Both the position numbers and the translations under genes were made by a program. The notes beneath the pieces were generated by a model. That model did no database searches, was not told the DNA's origin, and was given only the letters and a program-made list of their open reading frames with translations. Below are positions 1-9,004 of a stretch of 64,000 nt of DNA, piece by piece. The DNA comes from Arthrobacter citreus (lineage in GTDB: Bacteria; Actinomycetota; Actinomycetes; Actinomycetales; Micrococcaceae), in contig NZ_VTFV01000007.1 of the NCBI RefSeq assembly GCF_009192745.1, forward strand, positions 62,001-126,000. The letters run 5' to 3'. Within the stretch, counting starts at the first letter, position 1, and each line of letters opens with the position of its first letter.

Positions 1-543
1 CTTTGCGTTCTGCACGGCCTGGATTCCGTCGGCTTCCGCAGACACGCGCAGGACGATATCTTCCTGGGCGATGGTTCCGGTATAGCCGTGATCGGCTTCG
101 CACTGCGGATCGGCACAGCCGGCGGGGCCCATGTCCAGGCGCTGCCCGCCGGACCATGCGATTGCCAGGGTAAGTTCACGGGCCTGGTCGGACGGCTTGT
201 AGTTCTGCGGCTGGGAGTACATGTAGCCAAGCACCACGGAGCGGATCTGGGTCACCGGGACCGACTCGGTGGAAACCTGCGCCATCATTTGCTCACCGGC
301 TTCATCCAGCTGCTGGTCGTCCACATGGGTGATCACCAGCATGTCCTCGGTCAGCACCAGGACGGTTATGTGGCGGTGCACTTCGGTCCGGTCGAAATGC
401 GTTTCAAGATGGATCAGGTGGGAGAGGGGCTCACGCCCGTCCAGGGCGTCATGCACAACGTCTGCCAGCAGCGTGGGGTAGAAGCCAGCGCGCTCGATGG
501 AGGCGTCAAGGCTGCGGCGTTCAGCGGAAAGTAGCGGCGACAT
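1..543 (-). CDS. DUF5998 family protein, partial (C-terminus beyond left edge)
   Basis: The minus strand reads openly for 181 codons from an ATG at 543 to the window edge, so the C-terminus is missing. The protein begins MSPLLSAERRSLDASIERAG and continues with a soluble alpha/beta sequence rich in acidic residues. Near the visible end is a Cys/His cluster, GCADPQCEADHG. This matches what I recall of the actinobacterial DUF5998 family, usually about 190-200 residues, so only a short tail should be lost. A purine-rich GGGGGAA lies about 9 bases before the ATG and fits a ribosome binding site. It lies 80 bases downstream of the acetyltransferase gene on the same strand and may be cotranscribed with it. 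No biochemical function is known to me. Confidence 0.75.
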   Translation of the reverse strand, partial: MSPLLSAERRSLDASIERAGFYPTLLADVVHDALDGREPLSHLIHLETHFDRTEVHRHITVLVLTEDMLVITHVDDQQLDEAGEQMMAQVSTESVPVTQIRSVVLGYMYSQPQNYKPSDQARELTLAIAWSGGQRLDMGPAGCADPQCEADHGYTGTIAQEDIVLRVSAEADGIQAVQNAK

Positions 544-623
544 AAAACCAGTTTCCCCCAGATGCGCCCTGAGCACCTAAAAAGGCGCGCTGAGTGTGCA
601 CAACTGTCTGGTCTGCAGCCGGG

Positions 624-3356
624 TTAATCGCGGAGGGCGCGGCGGGCACTGTCGGTGCGCTGCTGCGGGTTGCCCAGCCGGATATCCGCGCTCAGGACCG
701 TGACGCCCTGTACCGAAACCAGCACCGGATTAATCTCCAGCAGTGCAATCTCGGGGTGTTCATCCTTCAGCAGCGCCACCCTGGCTATGAGGTCTTCAAG
801 GGCGGCGACGTCAACCTTGGGCAGCCCCTGGTAGCCGAAGAGCCGCCGGGAGGTTCGCGGCGTGCGCACAAGGTCCGCAACGTCCACGCTCGTCAGCGGC
901 GGAATGCCATGGGCCCAGTCATCGAGCAGGTTCACGGCGTCCCCGGCGATCCCGAAGGAGAGGACCGGACCAAGCAGCGGGTCCTCAATGGCCCGCAGCA
1001 CACATCCCTGGCCCGACGGCGCCATTGACTGCACCTCGAGTTCGAAGCGGCCGTACGGTTCCAGGGCGGAACGCATCTCGGAAATATTGCTCCGCAGTGA
1101 CTGCTCAGAGGAGATGTTCAGCCGCACTCCGCCCAGGTCCAGTCGGTGCCGCAGGTGCTCATCCATGGTTTTCAGCACTACCGGCCAGCCAAGCTGGTCG
1201 GCGGCCTGGACGGCCTCATCCTCCGTGCGGAAGGGCAGGGAAGGCAGGACGCTGATCCCGTAGAAGCCCAGCAGCCGGGACGTTTCGGCCGGGCCCAGGC
1301 GCAAGAGGTCGGTGTTGGCCACCCGCGCCATCTGTTCGTCGATGAAGGCCTGCGCGGCCTCGGTGTCCACACCGGCCGGCTCCGTGTAGTGGCCGTGTTC
1401 CCGCCCTGCCCATTCGCTGTAGCGGACCAGCGCCGAAAGTGCGCTGACCGCTGCGCCCGGGCTGGCGAAGCAGGGAAGGCCTGCCGGGAGTACTGCCGGC
1501 TCCGGGACCTGTGCATCATCCGTCGACGCGGCCGGCGGGACCTGTTCACGGGCGGCGAGTACGCCTTCGGTGAGCTGGCTGGGATCCATGATTCCGGTAA
1601 AGACCGCTACCACGGGCTTTCCGGCTTCGAGCGCACAGTCCAGCAGGGTTTCGGCAACCGCATCATTGTCCAGCCCCGGCGCCGGCAGCAGCGTCACCAC
1701 GGCGCTGTGCACGGCTTCATCCGCCAGGGCTTTCGCCACGGCCTCACGCAGTGCAGGCAGGGCAACGCTCTGGCCGCGGTCCAGGTCCAGGTCGGTGCGC
1801 AGGTGCACGGCGTCCAGGTCCAGCGGAACAGCGGCATCGGCGAGCACCCGTCCAAGTGCGGCGGAGTTGCTCAGCACTGCCAGCCCCCTGCCCTGGGGCA
1901 GCGGCTGGCTGCAGGCAATCTGGGCTACGTCCATGAGCTGCTCATTCGTGGCCACCCGGATCACGCCGGACTGGCGAAGCATTGCGTCCAGCGCTCCCTG
2001 CGGCGCCTGGGTAAGGCGTACCGAGTGCCCCGGTGGAAGCTGAAGCCCGGTGACATCCGATTTGGCTACGATGACCGGTTTGCCGGAGGCCAGGCGGCGG
2101 GCGATGCGTGAGAACTTGCGGGGGTTGCCCACTGACTCCAGGTACAGGCCCACCACCTTGGTGCCGGCGTCGTCTTCCCAGTACTGCATGACGTCGTTGC
2201 CGGAGACATCCGCCCGGTTGCCCGCGGAAATGGTGGAGGACAGTCCCAGTCGCCGGCGCTGGGCAGCAGCGTAAAGGAGGACGCCGATCGCAGCGGACTG
2301 GCTGAACAGGCCCAGTCCCCCGCGGCGCGGCAGGGCCGGGGCCATGGAGGCATTCAGCGAAACTTCGGGACGGGTGTTGATCAGGCCCAGCGACGCCGGT
2401 CCCACTACCCGCATGCCGTTGGCCCGGGCGTAGCGCACCAGGCGGCGCTGGCGCGCCAGTCCCGCTTCGCCGTCGTCGAATCCCGCACTGACCACCAGGA
2501 GGTGTTTCACTCCCGCGGCGGCGCATTCTTCGGCCACGCACTGGACCTGGTCATACGGGACGGCAATGACGGCCAGGGAGACCGGCTCGGGAATCTCGGA
2601 GATCTTGCCGTAGGAAACCATCCCGGCGAGTTCGAAGGCTTCCGGATTGACGGCATACACACTCCCGGTGAATCCGCCTTCGACGATGTGTTCCATCAGC
2701 TGGTAGCCAACGCTGCCCCATTCGCGGCTGGCACCGATTACGGCGATGGACGACGGCGCCAGGAGGTCCGCGACGCTGCGCGCCTCAGCGCGGTGTTCCC
2801 GGGCTTCCATGACGGCCCGGGACTTTTCCGTCGGGTCGATGTCGAAGTCCAGGGCGATCACGCCGTCGTCGAACGCCCGGCGGACCTCATAGCCGGCGTC
2901 CGCGAACACACTGAGCATCTTGCGGTTTTCCGGCAGCACCTCTGCGCTGAAGCGGCGGATCCCGTTCTCCCGCGCTGCGGCGGCCAGGTGTTCCAGGAGG
3001 ATGGAGCCGATGCCCCGTCCCTGGTGTTCATCGGAAATGTTGAAGGCCACTTCCGCCTCGGCGGGATCATCCAGACGGTCATAGCGGCCAATTCCCACGA
3101 TCTCGGATCCGAGTGTGATGACAAACGCAACCCTGTCCCGGTAATCCACGTTGGTAAAGCGCTTCAGCTCGCGGCCGCTCAGTTTAGCCTTGTAAGTGAA
3201 GAAACGCAGATAAATGGAGCTTTGGGACTGCCGCATGTGGAACGCCTGCAGCGCCTCGGCATCCGCCGGGGAAACAGGCCTCAGGTGTCCTGTACGCCCG
3301 TCCCGCAAAACGACATCAGCTTCCCAATATTCGGGGTATTGTCCCTGCTCCGCCAT
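624..3356 (-). CDS. GNAT / NDP-forming acyl-CoA-synthetase fusion, probable protein lysine acetyltransferase (Pat-like)
   Basis: A 910-residue fusion. Residues about 1-170 form a GNAT domain (acetyl-CoA-binding region HQGRGIGSILLEHL). A CoA-binding Rossmann domain follows at about 200-320 (SIAVIGASREWGSVGYQL), then a succinyl-CoA-ligase-like region (GLGLFSQSAAIGVLLY). The C-terminal 230 residues form an ATP-grasp-like domain (GWPVVLKTMDEHLRHRLDLG ... LLEINPV). This architecture is that of bacterial Pat protein acetyltransferases, which silence acetyl-CoA synthetase by lysine acetylation. Here the GNAT domain is N-terminal, as in actinomycete homologues, whereas Salmonella Pat has it at the C-terminus. 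A genuinely active acyl-CoA synthetase is the alternative. The gene is divergent from parC across about 100 bases. Confidence 0.85.
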   Translation of the reverse strand: MAEQGQYPEYWEADVVLRDGRTGHLRPVSPADAEALQAFHMRQSQSSIYLRFFTYKAKLSGRELKRFTNVDYRDRVAFVITLGSEIVGIGRYDRLDDPAEAEVAFNISDEHQGRGIGSILLEHLAAAARENGIRRFSAEVLPENRKMLSVFADAGYEVRRAFDDGVIALDFDIDPTEKSRAVMEAREHRAEARSVADLLAPSSIAVIGASREWGSVGYQLMEHIVEGGFTGSVYAVNPEAFELAGMVSYGKISEIPEPVSLAVIAVPYDQVQCVAEECAAAGVKHLLVVSAGFDDGEAGLARQRRLVRYARANGMRVVGPASLGLINTRPEVSLNASMAPALPRRGGLGLFSQSAAIGVLLYAAAQRRRLGLSSTISAGNRADVSGNDVMQYWEDDAGTKVVGLYLESVGNPRKFSRIARRLASGKPVIVAKSDVTGLQLPPGHSVRLTQAPQGALDAMLRQSGVIRVATNEQLMDVAQIACSQPLPQGRGLAVLSNSAALGRVLADAAVPLDLDAVHLRTDLDLDRGQSVALPALREAVAKALADEAVHSAVVTLLPAPGLDNDAVAETLLDCALEAGKPVVAVFTGIMDPSQLTEGVLAAREQVPPAASTDDAQVPEPAVLPAGLPCFASPGAAVSALSALVRYSEWAGREHGHYTEPAGVDTEAAQAFIDEQMARVANTDLLRLGPAETSRLLGFYGISVLPSLPFRTEDEAVQAADQLGWPVVLKTMDEHLRHRLDLGGVRLNISSEQSLRSNISEMRSALEPYGRFELEVQSMAPSGQGCVLRAIEDPLLGPVLSFGIAGDAVNLLDDWAHGIPPLTSVDVADLVRTPRTSRRLFGYQGLPKVDVAALEDLIARVALLKDEHPEIALLEINPVLVSVQGVTVLSADIRLGNPQQRTDSARRALRD

Positions 3357-3362
3357 AGACTC

Positions 3363-3368
3363 AGACTA
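3363..3368 (-). promoter_or_regulatory. -10 hexamer TAGTCT, probable leaderless start of the acetyltransferase gene
   Basis: On the minus strand TAGTCT is followed by six bases and then the ATG at 3356. No Shine-Dalgarno fits between them. A start of transcription at or next to the ATG is inferred. Confidence 0.5.
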
Positions 3369-3455
3369 GTGGGCATTTTTTAGAACCCGCCACTGAACCT
3401 CCACAACGCACCGAAACCGACCAGTCAACACCAACCTCAAGGACGCAAGAACTAC

Positions 3456-5948
3456 ATGGCCCGGCGCTCCGCCTCCGCACCCACTCCCGGCGAACCCATC
3501 GCTGAGAACATCATCGACATTGATGTCACCACCGAGATGGAGGGGTCCTTCCTCGAGTACGCCTACTCGGTGATTTACTCGCGTGCCCTGCCGGACGCAC
3601 GTGACGGCCTGAAGCCCGTGCAGCGGCGCATCCTGTACATGATGGCCGAGATGGGCCTGCGCCCTGACCGCGGACACGTCAAGAGCGCACGCGTGGTCGG
3701 CGAGGTGATGGGCAAGCTGCACCCGCACGGCGACTCGGCCATTTATGACGCCATGGTCCGCATGGCACAGGACTGGGCGCTGCGCCTGCCGCTGATCGAC
3801 GGCCACGGCAACTTCGGTTCGCTTGACGACGGCCCCGCCGCTTCGCGCTACACCGAAGCCCGGCTCGCTGCTGCCGCCCTGACCCTCACGGACCACCTCG
3901 ACGAAGACGTCGTGGACTTTGTCCCGAACTACGACAACCAGCTGATGCAGCCTGAGGTACTCCCGGCCGCGTTCCCCAACCTGCTGGTCAACGGTGCCTC
4001 CGGCATCGCCGTCGGCATGGCCACCAACATGGCACCGCACAACCTGGGCGAAGTCATCGCGGCCGCCCAGCACCTGATCCGTCATCCCGAGGCAACCCTG
4101 GATGACCTGATGCGCTTTGTACCGGGCCCGGACCTGCCCTCCGGCGGCCGCATCGTGGGCCTGGACGGCATCCGTGACGCCTACGCAACCGGGCGCGGCT
4201 CGTTCAAGACCCGCGCCAAGGTGGAGGTGGAGCAGCTCACTGCCCGCCGGACCGGACTGGTGGTCACCGAACTGCCGTACATGGTGGGCCCGGAAAAGGT
4301 GATCGAAAAGATCAAGGACGCGGTCACCTCCAAGAAACTGCAGGGCATCTCGGATGTCGTGGACCTCACGGACCGCCAAAACGGCCTCCGCCTGGTTATT
4401 GAGCTGAAGAACGGGTTCAACCCCAAAGCCGTCCTTGCCCAGCTCTACCGCTACACCCCGATGGAAGATTCCTTCGGCATCAACAACGTTTCCCTGGTGG
4501 ACGGCCAGCCGCGCACCCTTGGCCTGGTGGAACTGCTGCAGGTCTACGCGTCCCACCGCCTGGGAGTGGTGCGGCGGCGCACCGCCTACCGCCTGGGCCG
4601 CAAGAAGGACCGGCTCCACCTGGTTGAGGGCCTGCTGATCGCGATCGTGGACATTGACGAGGTCATCCAGGTCATCCGCTCCTCGGAAGAGACTGCAGAG
4701 GCGCGCACGCGCCTGATGTCCATCTACGACCTCACTGAGATCCAGGCCAACCACATTCTGGAACTACGGCTGCGCCAGCTCACCAAGTACTCACGGCTGG
4801 AACTCGAGAAGGAGCAGGAGGAACTGCGCGCCGCAATCGAGGAGCTGCAGGCCATCCTGGATTCCGAGGAACGGCTGCGCGAACTGGTATGCGAGGAGCT
4901 CGGCGACGTGGCGGCCAGGTATGCCACCCCGCGCCGCACAGTGCTCCTGGAGTCCGAGGCGGTGGCGCCGATGGCCTCCGAGGCAGTGGCGGTAAAGGCG
5001 GGCAAGGGAGCGAAAGCCGTTCTTCCGCTCCAGATCCCCGACGATCCCTGCTGGGTAGTCCTTTCGGCCTCCGGCCAGCTGGCACGGACCTCCAACCAGG
5101 AGCCGCTGGTGGAAGGCGGGCAACGGACCCGCCACGACGTTTTCCGCAGCGTGGTGGCCACCACCGCACGCGGTGAGATCGGAGCGGTCACGTCCTCCGG
5201 CCGAATGATCCGCGTCCAGGTGATGGACATGCCGGCGCTTCCCCCGACCAACGGCCTGCCCAACCTTGCCGGCGGGGTGGCTGCCAAGGACTTCATGACC
5301 CTGACGAAGGGCGAGAAGCTTATCGGCCTGGTGCCGCTGAACGCCGTGCTGGCCCTTGGCACCCGAAACGGCGTAGTGAAGCGCGTGAACCCGGAATACC
5401 CGCTGAACCGGGACGACTGGGAAGCGATCACGCTCAAGCCGCGCGACGAGGTCATCGGTGCCGCCGTGGCCGCGAAGGACGACGACGAACTCGTCTTCGC
5501 GACCAGGGGTGCCCAGCTGCTTCGCTTCCCGGCCTCCGCAGTGCGTCCGCAGGGGCGGACCGCCGGCGGTGTGGCAGGCATGAAGCTTGGCGAGGGTGAT
5601 GAAGCGATCTTCTTCGGTGTGGTCGCTGCGGGCGACCCGGACGCCGTCGTGGTCACCGTCGCTTCCGGCAGCGAGACGCTTCCCGGGACACCCGGCGGAT
5701 CCGTTAAGGTGACGGACTTTGCCGAATACCCGGCCAAGGGACGCGCCACTGCGGGCGTGCGGGCGCACCGGTTCCTGAAGGGCGAAGACGCACTGGTAGC
5801 CGCTTGGGCCGGGCACGGCCCCGCCAAGGCCGCAGCCGCGAACGGCGTGGCCCGGGCGTTGCCCACTGAACACGGCCGCCGGGACGGCTCCGGCGTTCCG
5901 CTAGCCAGCCCGGTGGAGCACATCGGCCCCAGCCTGACTGCTCCCTAG
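3456..5948 (+). CDS. parC: DNA topoisomerase IV subunit A
   Basis: An 830-residue type IIA topoisomerase A subunit that cuts and rejoins DNA during chromosome decatenation together with ParE. The N-terminal breakage-reunion domain contains the quinolone-region motif [10 protein letters not shown], with S94 and D98 at the GyrA S83/D87 positions. The catalytic tyrosine is Y132, in SRYTEA. A coiled coil lies at about 430-480 and a C-terminal beta-pinwheel begins near residue 520. I call it ParC rather than GyrA because the matching B subunit (18292-20418) has the ParE-type Toprim motif. That B subunit lies about 12 kb away on the opposite strand. A strong hairpin follows the stop codon. Confidence 0.93.
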   Translation: MARRSASAPTPGEPIAENIIDIDVTTEMEGSFLEYAYSVIYSRALPDARDGLKPVQRRILYMMAEMGLRPDRGHVKSARVVGEVMGKLHPHGDSAIYDAMVRMAQDWALRLPLIDGHGNFGSLDDGPAASRYTEARLAAAALTLTDHLDEDVVDFVPNYDNQLMQPEVLPAAFPNLLVNGASGIAVGMATNMAPHNLGEVIAAAQHLIRHPEATLDDLMRFVPGPDLPSGGRIVGLDGIRDAYATGRGSFKTRAKVEVEQLTARRTGLVVTELPYMVGPEKVIEKIKDAVTSKKLQGISDVVDLTDRQNGLRLVIELKNGFNPKAVLAQLYRYTPMEDSFGINNVSLVDGQPRTLGLVELLQVYASHRLGVVRRRTAYRLGRKKDRLHLVEGLLIAIVDIDEVIQVIRSSEETAEARTRLMSIYDLTEIQANHILELRLRQLTKYSRLELEKEQEELRAAIEELQAILDSEERLRELVCEELGDVAARYATPRRTVLLESEAVAPMASEAVAVKAGKGAKAVLPLQIPDDPCWVVLSASGQLARTSNQEPLVEGGQRTRHDVFRSVVATTARGEIGAVTSSGRMIRVQVMDMPALPPTNGLPNLAGGVAAKDFMTLTKGEKLIGLVPLNAVLALGTRNGVVKRVNPEYPLNRDDWEAITLKPRDEVIGAAVAAKDDDELVFATRGAQLLRFPASAVRPQGRTAGGVAGMKLGEGDEAIFFGVVAAGDPDAVVVTVASGSETLPGTPGGSVKVTDFAEYPAKGRATAGVRAHRFLKGEDALVAAWAGHGPAKAAAANGVARALPTEHGRRDGSGVPLASPVEHIGPSLTAP

Positions 5949-5961
5949 AGCCGGCACCGTT

Positions 5962-6011
5962 AAACGGCACTGGGCCGAACCTGGTTTTCCAGGTCCGGCC
6001 CAGTGCCGTTT
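5962..6011 (+). terminator. Bidirectional hairpin terminator between parC and copA
   Basis: A 23-bp stem with one G/T mismatch and a TTTT loop, flanked by AAA on one side and TTTTT on the other. It can end transcription from the convergent parC and copper operon. Confidence 0.9.
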
Positions 6012-6023
6012 TTGTATGGGCTG

Positions 6024-8258
6024 TTACTTACCGAAGCTTCGCAGCCGCAGCGAGTTCGCCACCACCAGCACCGAGCTGGCGGCCATGGCCGCGCCGGCGA
6101 TCATCGGGTTCAGCAACCCAAGGGCGGCCACCGGGATCCCCACGGTGTTGTAGAAGAACGCCCAGAACAGGTTGACCTTGATGGTCCGCAGGGTCCGCCG
6201 GGAGAGCTCGATCGCGGTGGCGACCTGCCCCAGGGAACTGCCCATCACGGTCAGGTCTGCCGCGGCCATGGCCGCGTCCGTTCCTGAGCCCATCGCGATG
6301 CCAAGATCCGCCTGGGCCAGCGCGGCGGCGTCGTTCACGCCGTCCCCTGCCATGGCCACTGTGGCGCCCTGCTCTTGGAACCGGCGCACTGCCGCAACCT
6401 TGCCTTCCGGGCGGACGTCGGCCAGTACGTCCTCGGGGGCAATCCCGACTTCCCGCGCCACGGCTGCGGCCACGACGGCGTTGTCCCCGGTCAGCAGGAC
6501 AGGACGCAGCCCAAGTTCCAAGAGCCGTGCCACCGCCTCACGGGAACCGTCCTTGATGGTGTCCTGGAGGCTGATGATGCCTGCCGGGGCTCCGTCGAGG
6601 GCAACCACGACAGCGGTGGCACCGGTTTCCTGCTCCCGGCGAAGCACGCCCGCAGCCGACGGATCGAGCGCAATGCCGTTTTCCTCAAGCCAGCCGGGCC
6701 GGCCCGCCACGACGCTGCGTCCCTCAACCGTGCCGCGCACACCACCGCCGGGCGAGGACAGGAACCCGCTGACGGGTGCCAGGCCGGGGCCCTGCTCCGC
6801 AGCTGCGGCAATGGCGCGGGCAATCGGATGCTCGCCGGCGTTCTCGAGCGAACCGGCCAGGCGGAGCAGGGTATCCTCATCCCCCGCTCCTGAATTCGGA
6901 AGCAGCACCGTCCGGGCCACCGAAAGCTTGCCGCTGGTGACCGTCCCGGTCTTGTCCAGCAGGATGGTGTTCACCGTTCGGGTGTCCTCCAGTACCTGCG
7001 GACCCTTGATCAGGATGCCCAGCTGGGCGCCCCGTCCGGTTCCGGTCAGCAGCCCTACCGGAGTAGCCAGTCCCAGGGCACAGGGGCAGGCAATGACCAG
7101 GACCGCCACGGCAGCAGTGAATGCGCTTTGGAGGTCACCGGCCAGCAGGAGCCAGAGCAGGAAAGTCACGGCGGCGATCACCAGGACAACCGGCACGAAC
7201 ACCGCACTGATCCGGTCGGCGAGCCGCGCGATCGGAGCCTTGCCCGACTGGGCGGCGCTGACCAGCGCACCCATTTGCGCCAGGGTGGTTTCGCTGCCCA
7301 CCCGGGTTGCCCGGACCAGCAGCCTCCCGGAAGTGTTGACCGTGGCCCCGGTGACGGGATCGCCGGGATGGACCTCCACCGGCAGGGACTCACCGGTGAT
7401 CAAGGCTGCGTCAATGGCTGACTCGCCCTCCACCACAGTTCCGTCGGTGGCGACCTTCTCCCCCGGACGCACCACGAAGACATCCCCGGGCACCAGTTCG
7501 GCGGCCGGGATGAGCACCTCACGGCCGTTCCGCAGCACAACTGCGTCCTTGGCTCCCAGGCTCAGCAGGGAGGTCAGGGCATCGGCGGCACTGGTCTTTG
7601 CCCTGGCTTCGAGGTATCGGCCAAGCAGCAGGAACGTGGTGACCACGGCGGCTACCTCGAAGTAGAGGTGGGCCTCGCTCATGCCGGGGTCAGCTGTCAG
7701 TCCGGGATCGGCAATCAGCTGGCCCAGGGAGAACAGGTAGGCGGCACTGACTCCGATGGACACCAGCGTGTCCATGGTCGAGGCCAGGTGGCGCGCATTG
7801 ACCGCCGCGGCGCGGTGGAAAGGCCAGGCGGACCAGAGGACCACCGGCAGCGAAAGTGCCGCAGCGACCCAGCCCCAGTTCGGGAAGGCGAACGCCGGCA
7901 CCATTGAAACCAGCAGCACCGGAACGGTCAGGATCGCCGCGGTAATCAGGCGCGGGCGAAGCTGCGCTGCGGTGCCGCCGTGTGCCATGTGGTCCTCATG
8001 ACCGGCGTGGTCCGCCGGTACCGCCACCTTCGCCTGGTAGCCGGCCGCTTCGACAGTTGCCACCAGCTGGTCATCAGTGACACCGGCTGGAACCTTAACC
8101 GATGCCGAGTTCAGCGGCAGGTTGACGGTGGCCTGGACTCCCTCGATCTTGCCGAGCTTGCGTTCAACACGGTTGACGCAGGAAGCGCAGGTCATGCCCT
8201 GAATGTCCAGCGACACCTCGCGCTCTGCGGCCAGGTGCTGCTGTTCACGGGTTGCCAT
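6024..8258 (-). CDS. copA: Copper-exporting P1B-type ATPase
   Basis: A 744-residue heavy-metal P-type ATPase that pumps Cu(I) out of the cytoplasm. One N-terminal HMA domain carries GMTCASC. A short His-rich stretch (HAGHEDHMAHGG) precedes the membrane segments. The membrane metal site CPC is in IACPCALG, the phosphorylation site in DKTGT, the nucleotide-binding HP motif in GEHPIA and the hinge in GDGVND. I placed the start at the ATG at 8258 because AAAGGAG precedes it by a few bases. The frame stays open 36 codons further upstream, but that extension overlaps copZ and lacks homology-like features. The gene is the last of csoR-copZ-copA; 10 bases separate it from the copZ stop. Confidence 0.93.
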   Translation of the reverse strand: MATREQQHLAAEREVSLDIQGMTCASCVNRVERKLGKIEGVQATVNLPLNSASVKVPAGVTDDQLVATVEAAGYQAKVAVPADHAGHEDHMAHGGTAAQLRPRLITAAILTVPVLLVSMVPAFAFPNWGWVAAALSLPVVLWSAWPFHRAAAVNARHLASTMDTLVSIGVSAAYLFSLGQLIADPGLTADPGMSEAHLYFEVAAVVTTFLLLGRYLEARAKTSAADALTSLLSLGAKDAVVLRNGREVLIPAAELVPGDVFVVRPGEKVATDGTVVEGESAIDAALITGESLPVEVHPGDPVTGATVNTSGRLLVRATRVGSETTLAQMGALVSAAQSGKAPIARLADRISAVFVPVVLVIAAVTFLLWLLLAGDLQSAFTAAVAVLVIACPCALGLATPVGLLTGTGRGAQLGILIKGPQVLEDTRTVNTILLDKTGTVTSGKLSVARTVLLPNSGAGDEDTLLRLAGSLENAGEHPIARAIAAAAEQGPGLAPVSGFLSSPGGGVRGTVEGRSVVAGRPGWLEENGIALDPSAAGVLRREQETGATAVVVALDGAPAGIISLQDTIKDGSREAVARLLELGLRPVLLTGDNAVVAAAVAREVGIAPEDVLADVRPEGKVAAVRRFQEQGATVAMAGDGVNDAAALAQADLGIAMGSGTDAAMAAADLTVMGSSLGQVATAIELSRRTLRTIKVNLFWAFFYNTVGIPVAALGLLNPMIAGAAMAASSVLVVANSLRLRSFGK

Positions 8259-8268
8259 GATTCTCCTT

Positions 8269-8481
8269 TCAGCCCACCACTGTGTAGCCGGCTTCTGCCA
8301 CGGCTTCGCCGAGCAGTTCGGGTGCAAGGGGCTCGCTGGACACAACCACTGCGGTTGAAACCCCATCGGCCACCAGATCCACCCGGACGTCCTGGACGCC
8401 TTCGACGGCGTTGACCTCCTCGGTGACCGAAGCGACGCAGTGCCCGCAGGTCATACCTGAAATGCTGAGTTTGGTTTCCAT
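8269..8481 (-). CDS. copZ: Copper chaperone (HMA domain)
   Basis: A 70-residue single HMA domain with the Cu-binding motif GMTCGHC near the N-terminus. It is expected to bind Cu(I) through the two cysteines and hand it to CopA and CsoR. GGGGAGGAA precedes the ATG. It sits between csoR and copA on the same strand. Confidence 0.9.
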   Translation of the reverse strand: METKLSISGMTCGHCVASVTEEVNAVEGVQDVRVDLVADGVSTAVVVSSEPLAPELLGEAVAEAGYTVVG

Positions 8482-8535
8482 AGCTGTTCCTCCCCTGGCA
8501 GGGCCGCGCCCTGCCGGCTCTCCGGTTCCGCGCCG

Positions 8536-8871
8536 CTAGCGCAGGAGCCGGCCGATTGCGTCTGTTGCTTCCTGGACTTTCGTGTCCACGATTGACGGGT
8601 CCCCTGCTTCCTCAGCTTCCCTTGCGGCCGAGACGACGCAGTGGGAAATGTGGTCCTGGACCAGGCCGAGGCTCACGGCGTGCAGCGCCTTGGTGACGGC
8701 TGAGACCTGGGTGAGGACGTCGATGCAGTACTTGTCCTCATCAACCATCCGGGCTATCCCCCGGACCTGCCCTTCAATGCGCTTCAGCCGCCGCAGGTAC
8801 GCTTCCTTGTCGCTGGCGTAGCCGCGCTGTTCTTCGGCCACCTCCACTGCAGCACGTGCATTGGTGTCCAC
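8536..8871 (-). CDS. csoR: Copper-sensing repressor, CsoR family
   Basis: A 111-residue all-helical DUF156 repressor. The Cu(I) ligands C49, H74 and C78 have exactly the spacing (25 and 4 residues) of Mycobacterium tuberculosis CsoR C36/H61/C65, which separates it from the formaldehyde (FrmR) and Ni/Co (RcnR) branches. The start is a GTG at 8871 with GGGAGG seven bases upstream. It leads the copZ-copA operon and probably represses its own promoter through the palindromes at 8912-8953, with release by Cu(I). Confidence 0.92.
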   Translation of the reverse strand: MDTNARAAVEVAEEQRGYASDKEAYLRRLKRIEGQVRGIARMVDEDKYCIDVLTQVSAVTKALHAVSLGLVQDHISHCVVSAAREAEEAGDPSIVDTKVQEATDAIGRLLR

Positions 8872-8907
8872 GATCCGACCTCCCGGTAATATCTGGCAAC
8901 ACCTGCG

Positions 8908-8936
8908 AATCTATACCCCCCGTGGGTATCAGTCAA
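8908..8936 (-). promoter_or_regulatory. csoR-copZ-copA promoter
   Basis: On the minus strand TTGACT (8936-8931) and TAGATT (8913-8908) are separated by 17 bases, a good housekeeping promoter. Transcription would begin about 30 bases before the csoR GTG. Confidence 0.7.
8912..8929 (-). promoter_or_regulatory. CsoR operator 1 (in promoter spacer)
   Basis: An imperfect palindrome with ATACCC and GGGTAT arms and a C-rich centre. It fills the spacer between the -35 and -10 elements, as expected for a repressor site. Confidence 0.7.
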
Positions 8937-8953
8937 GTACCCCCTGGGGGTAC
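8937..8953. promoter_or_regulatory. CsoR operator 2 (perfect palindrome)
   Basis: GTACCCCC-T-GGGGGTAC, a perfect 17-base dyad just upstream of the csoR -35. It matches the G/C-tract, TAC/GTA-flanked CsoR operator type. Confidence 0.75.
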
Positions 8954-8992
8954 CTGGATGCCGGTCCCACCTTGTTCGCCGGGGCGCTGGCG

Positions 8993-8998
8993 TAAGGT
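8993..8998 (+). promoter_or_regulatory. -10 hexamer TAAGGT, probable leaderless start of the MntR-like gene
   Basis: TAAGGT is followed by six bases and the GTG at 9005. No Shine-Dalgarno is present between them. Confidence 0.5.
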
Positions 8999-9004
8999 GG
9001 ACGC

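Noticed and set aside
3366-4754. Open frame of about 460 codons antisense to parC
   Set aside because: parC is certain on the plus strand; the antisense product is low-complexity and His/Val-rich as expected for a shadow.
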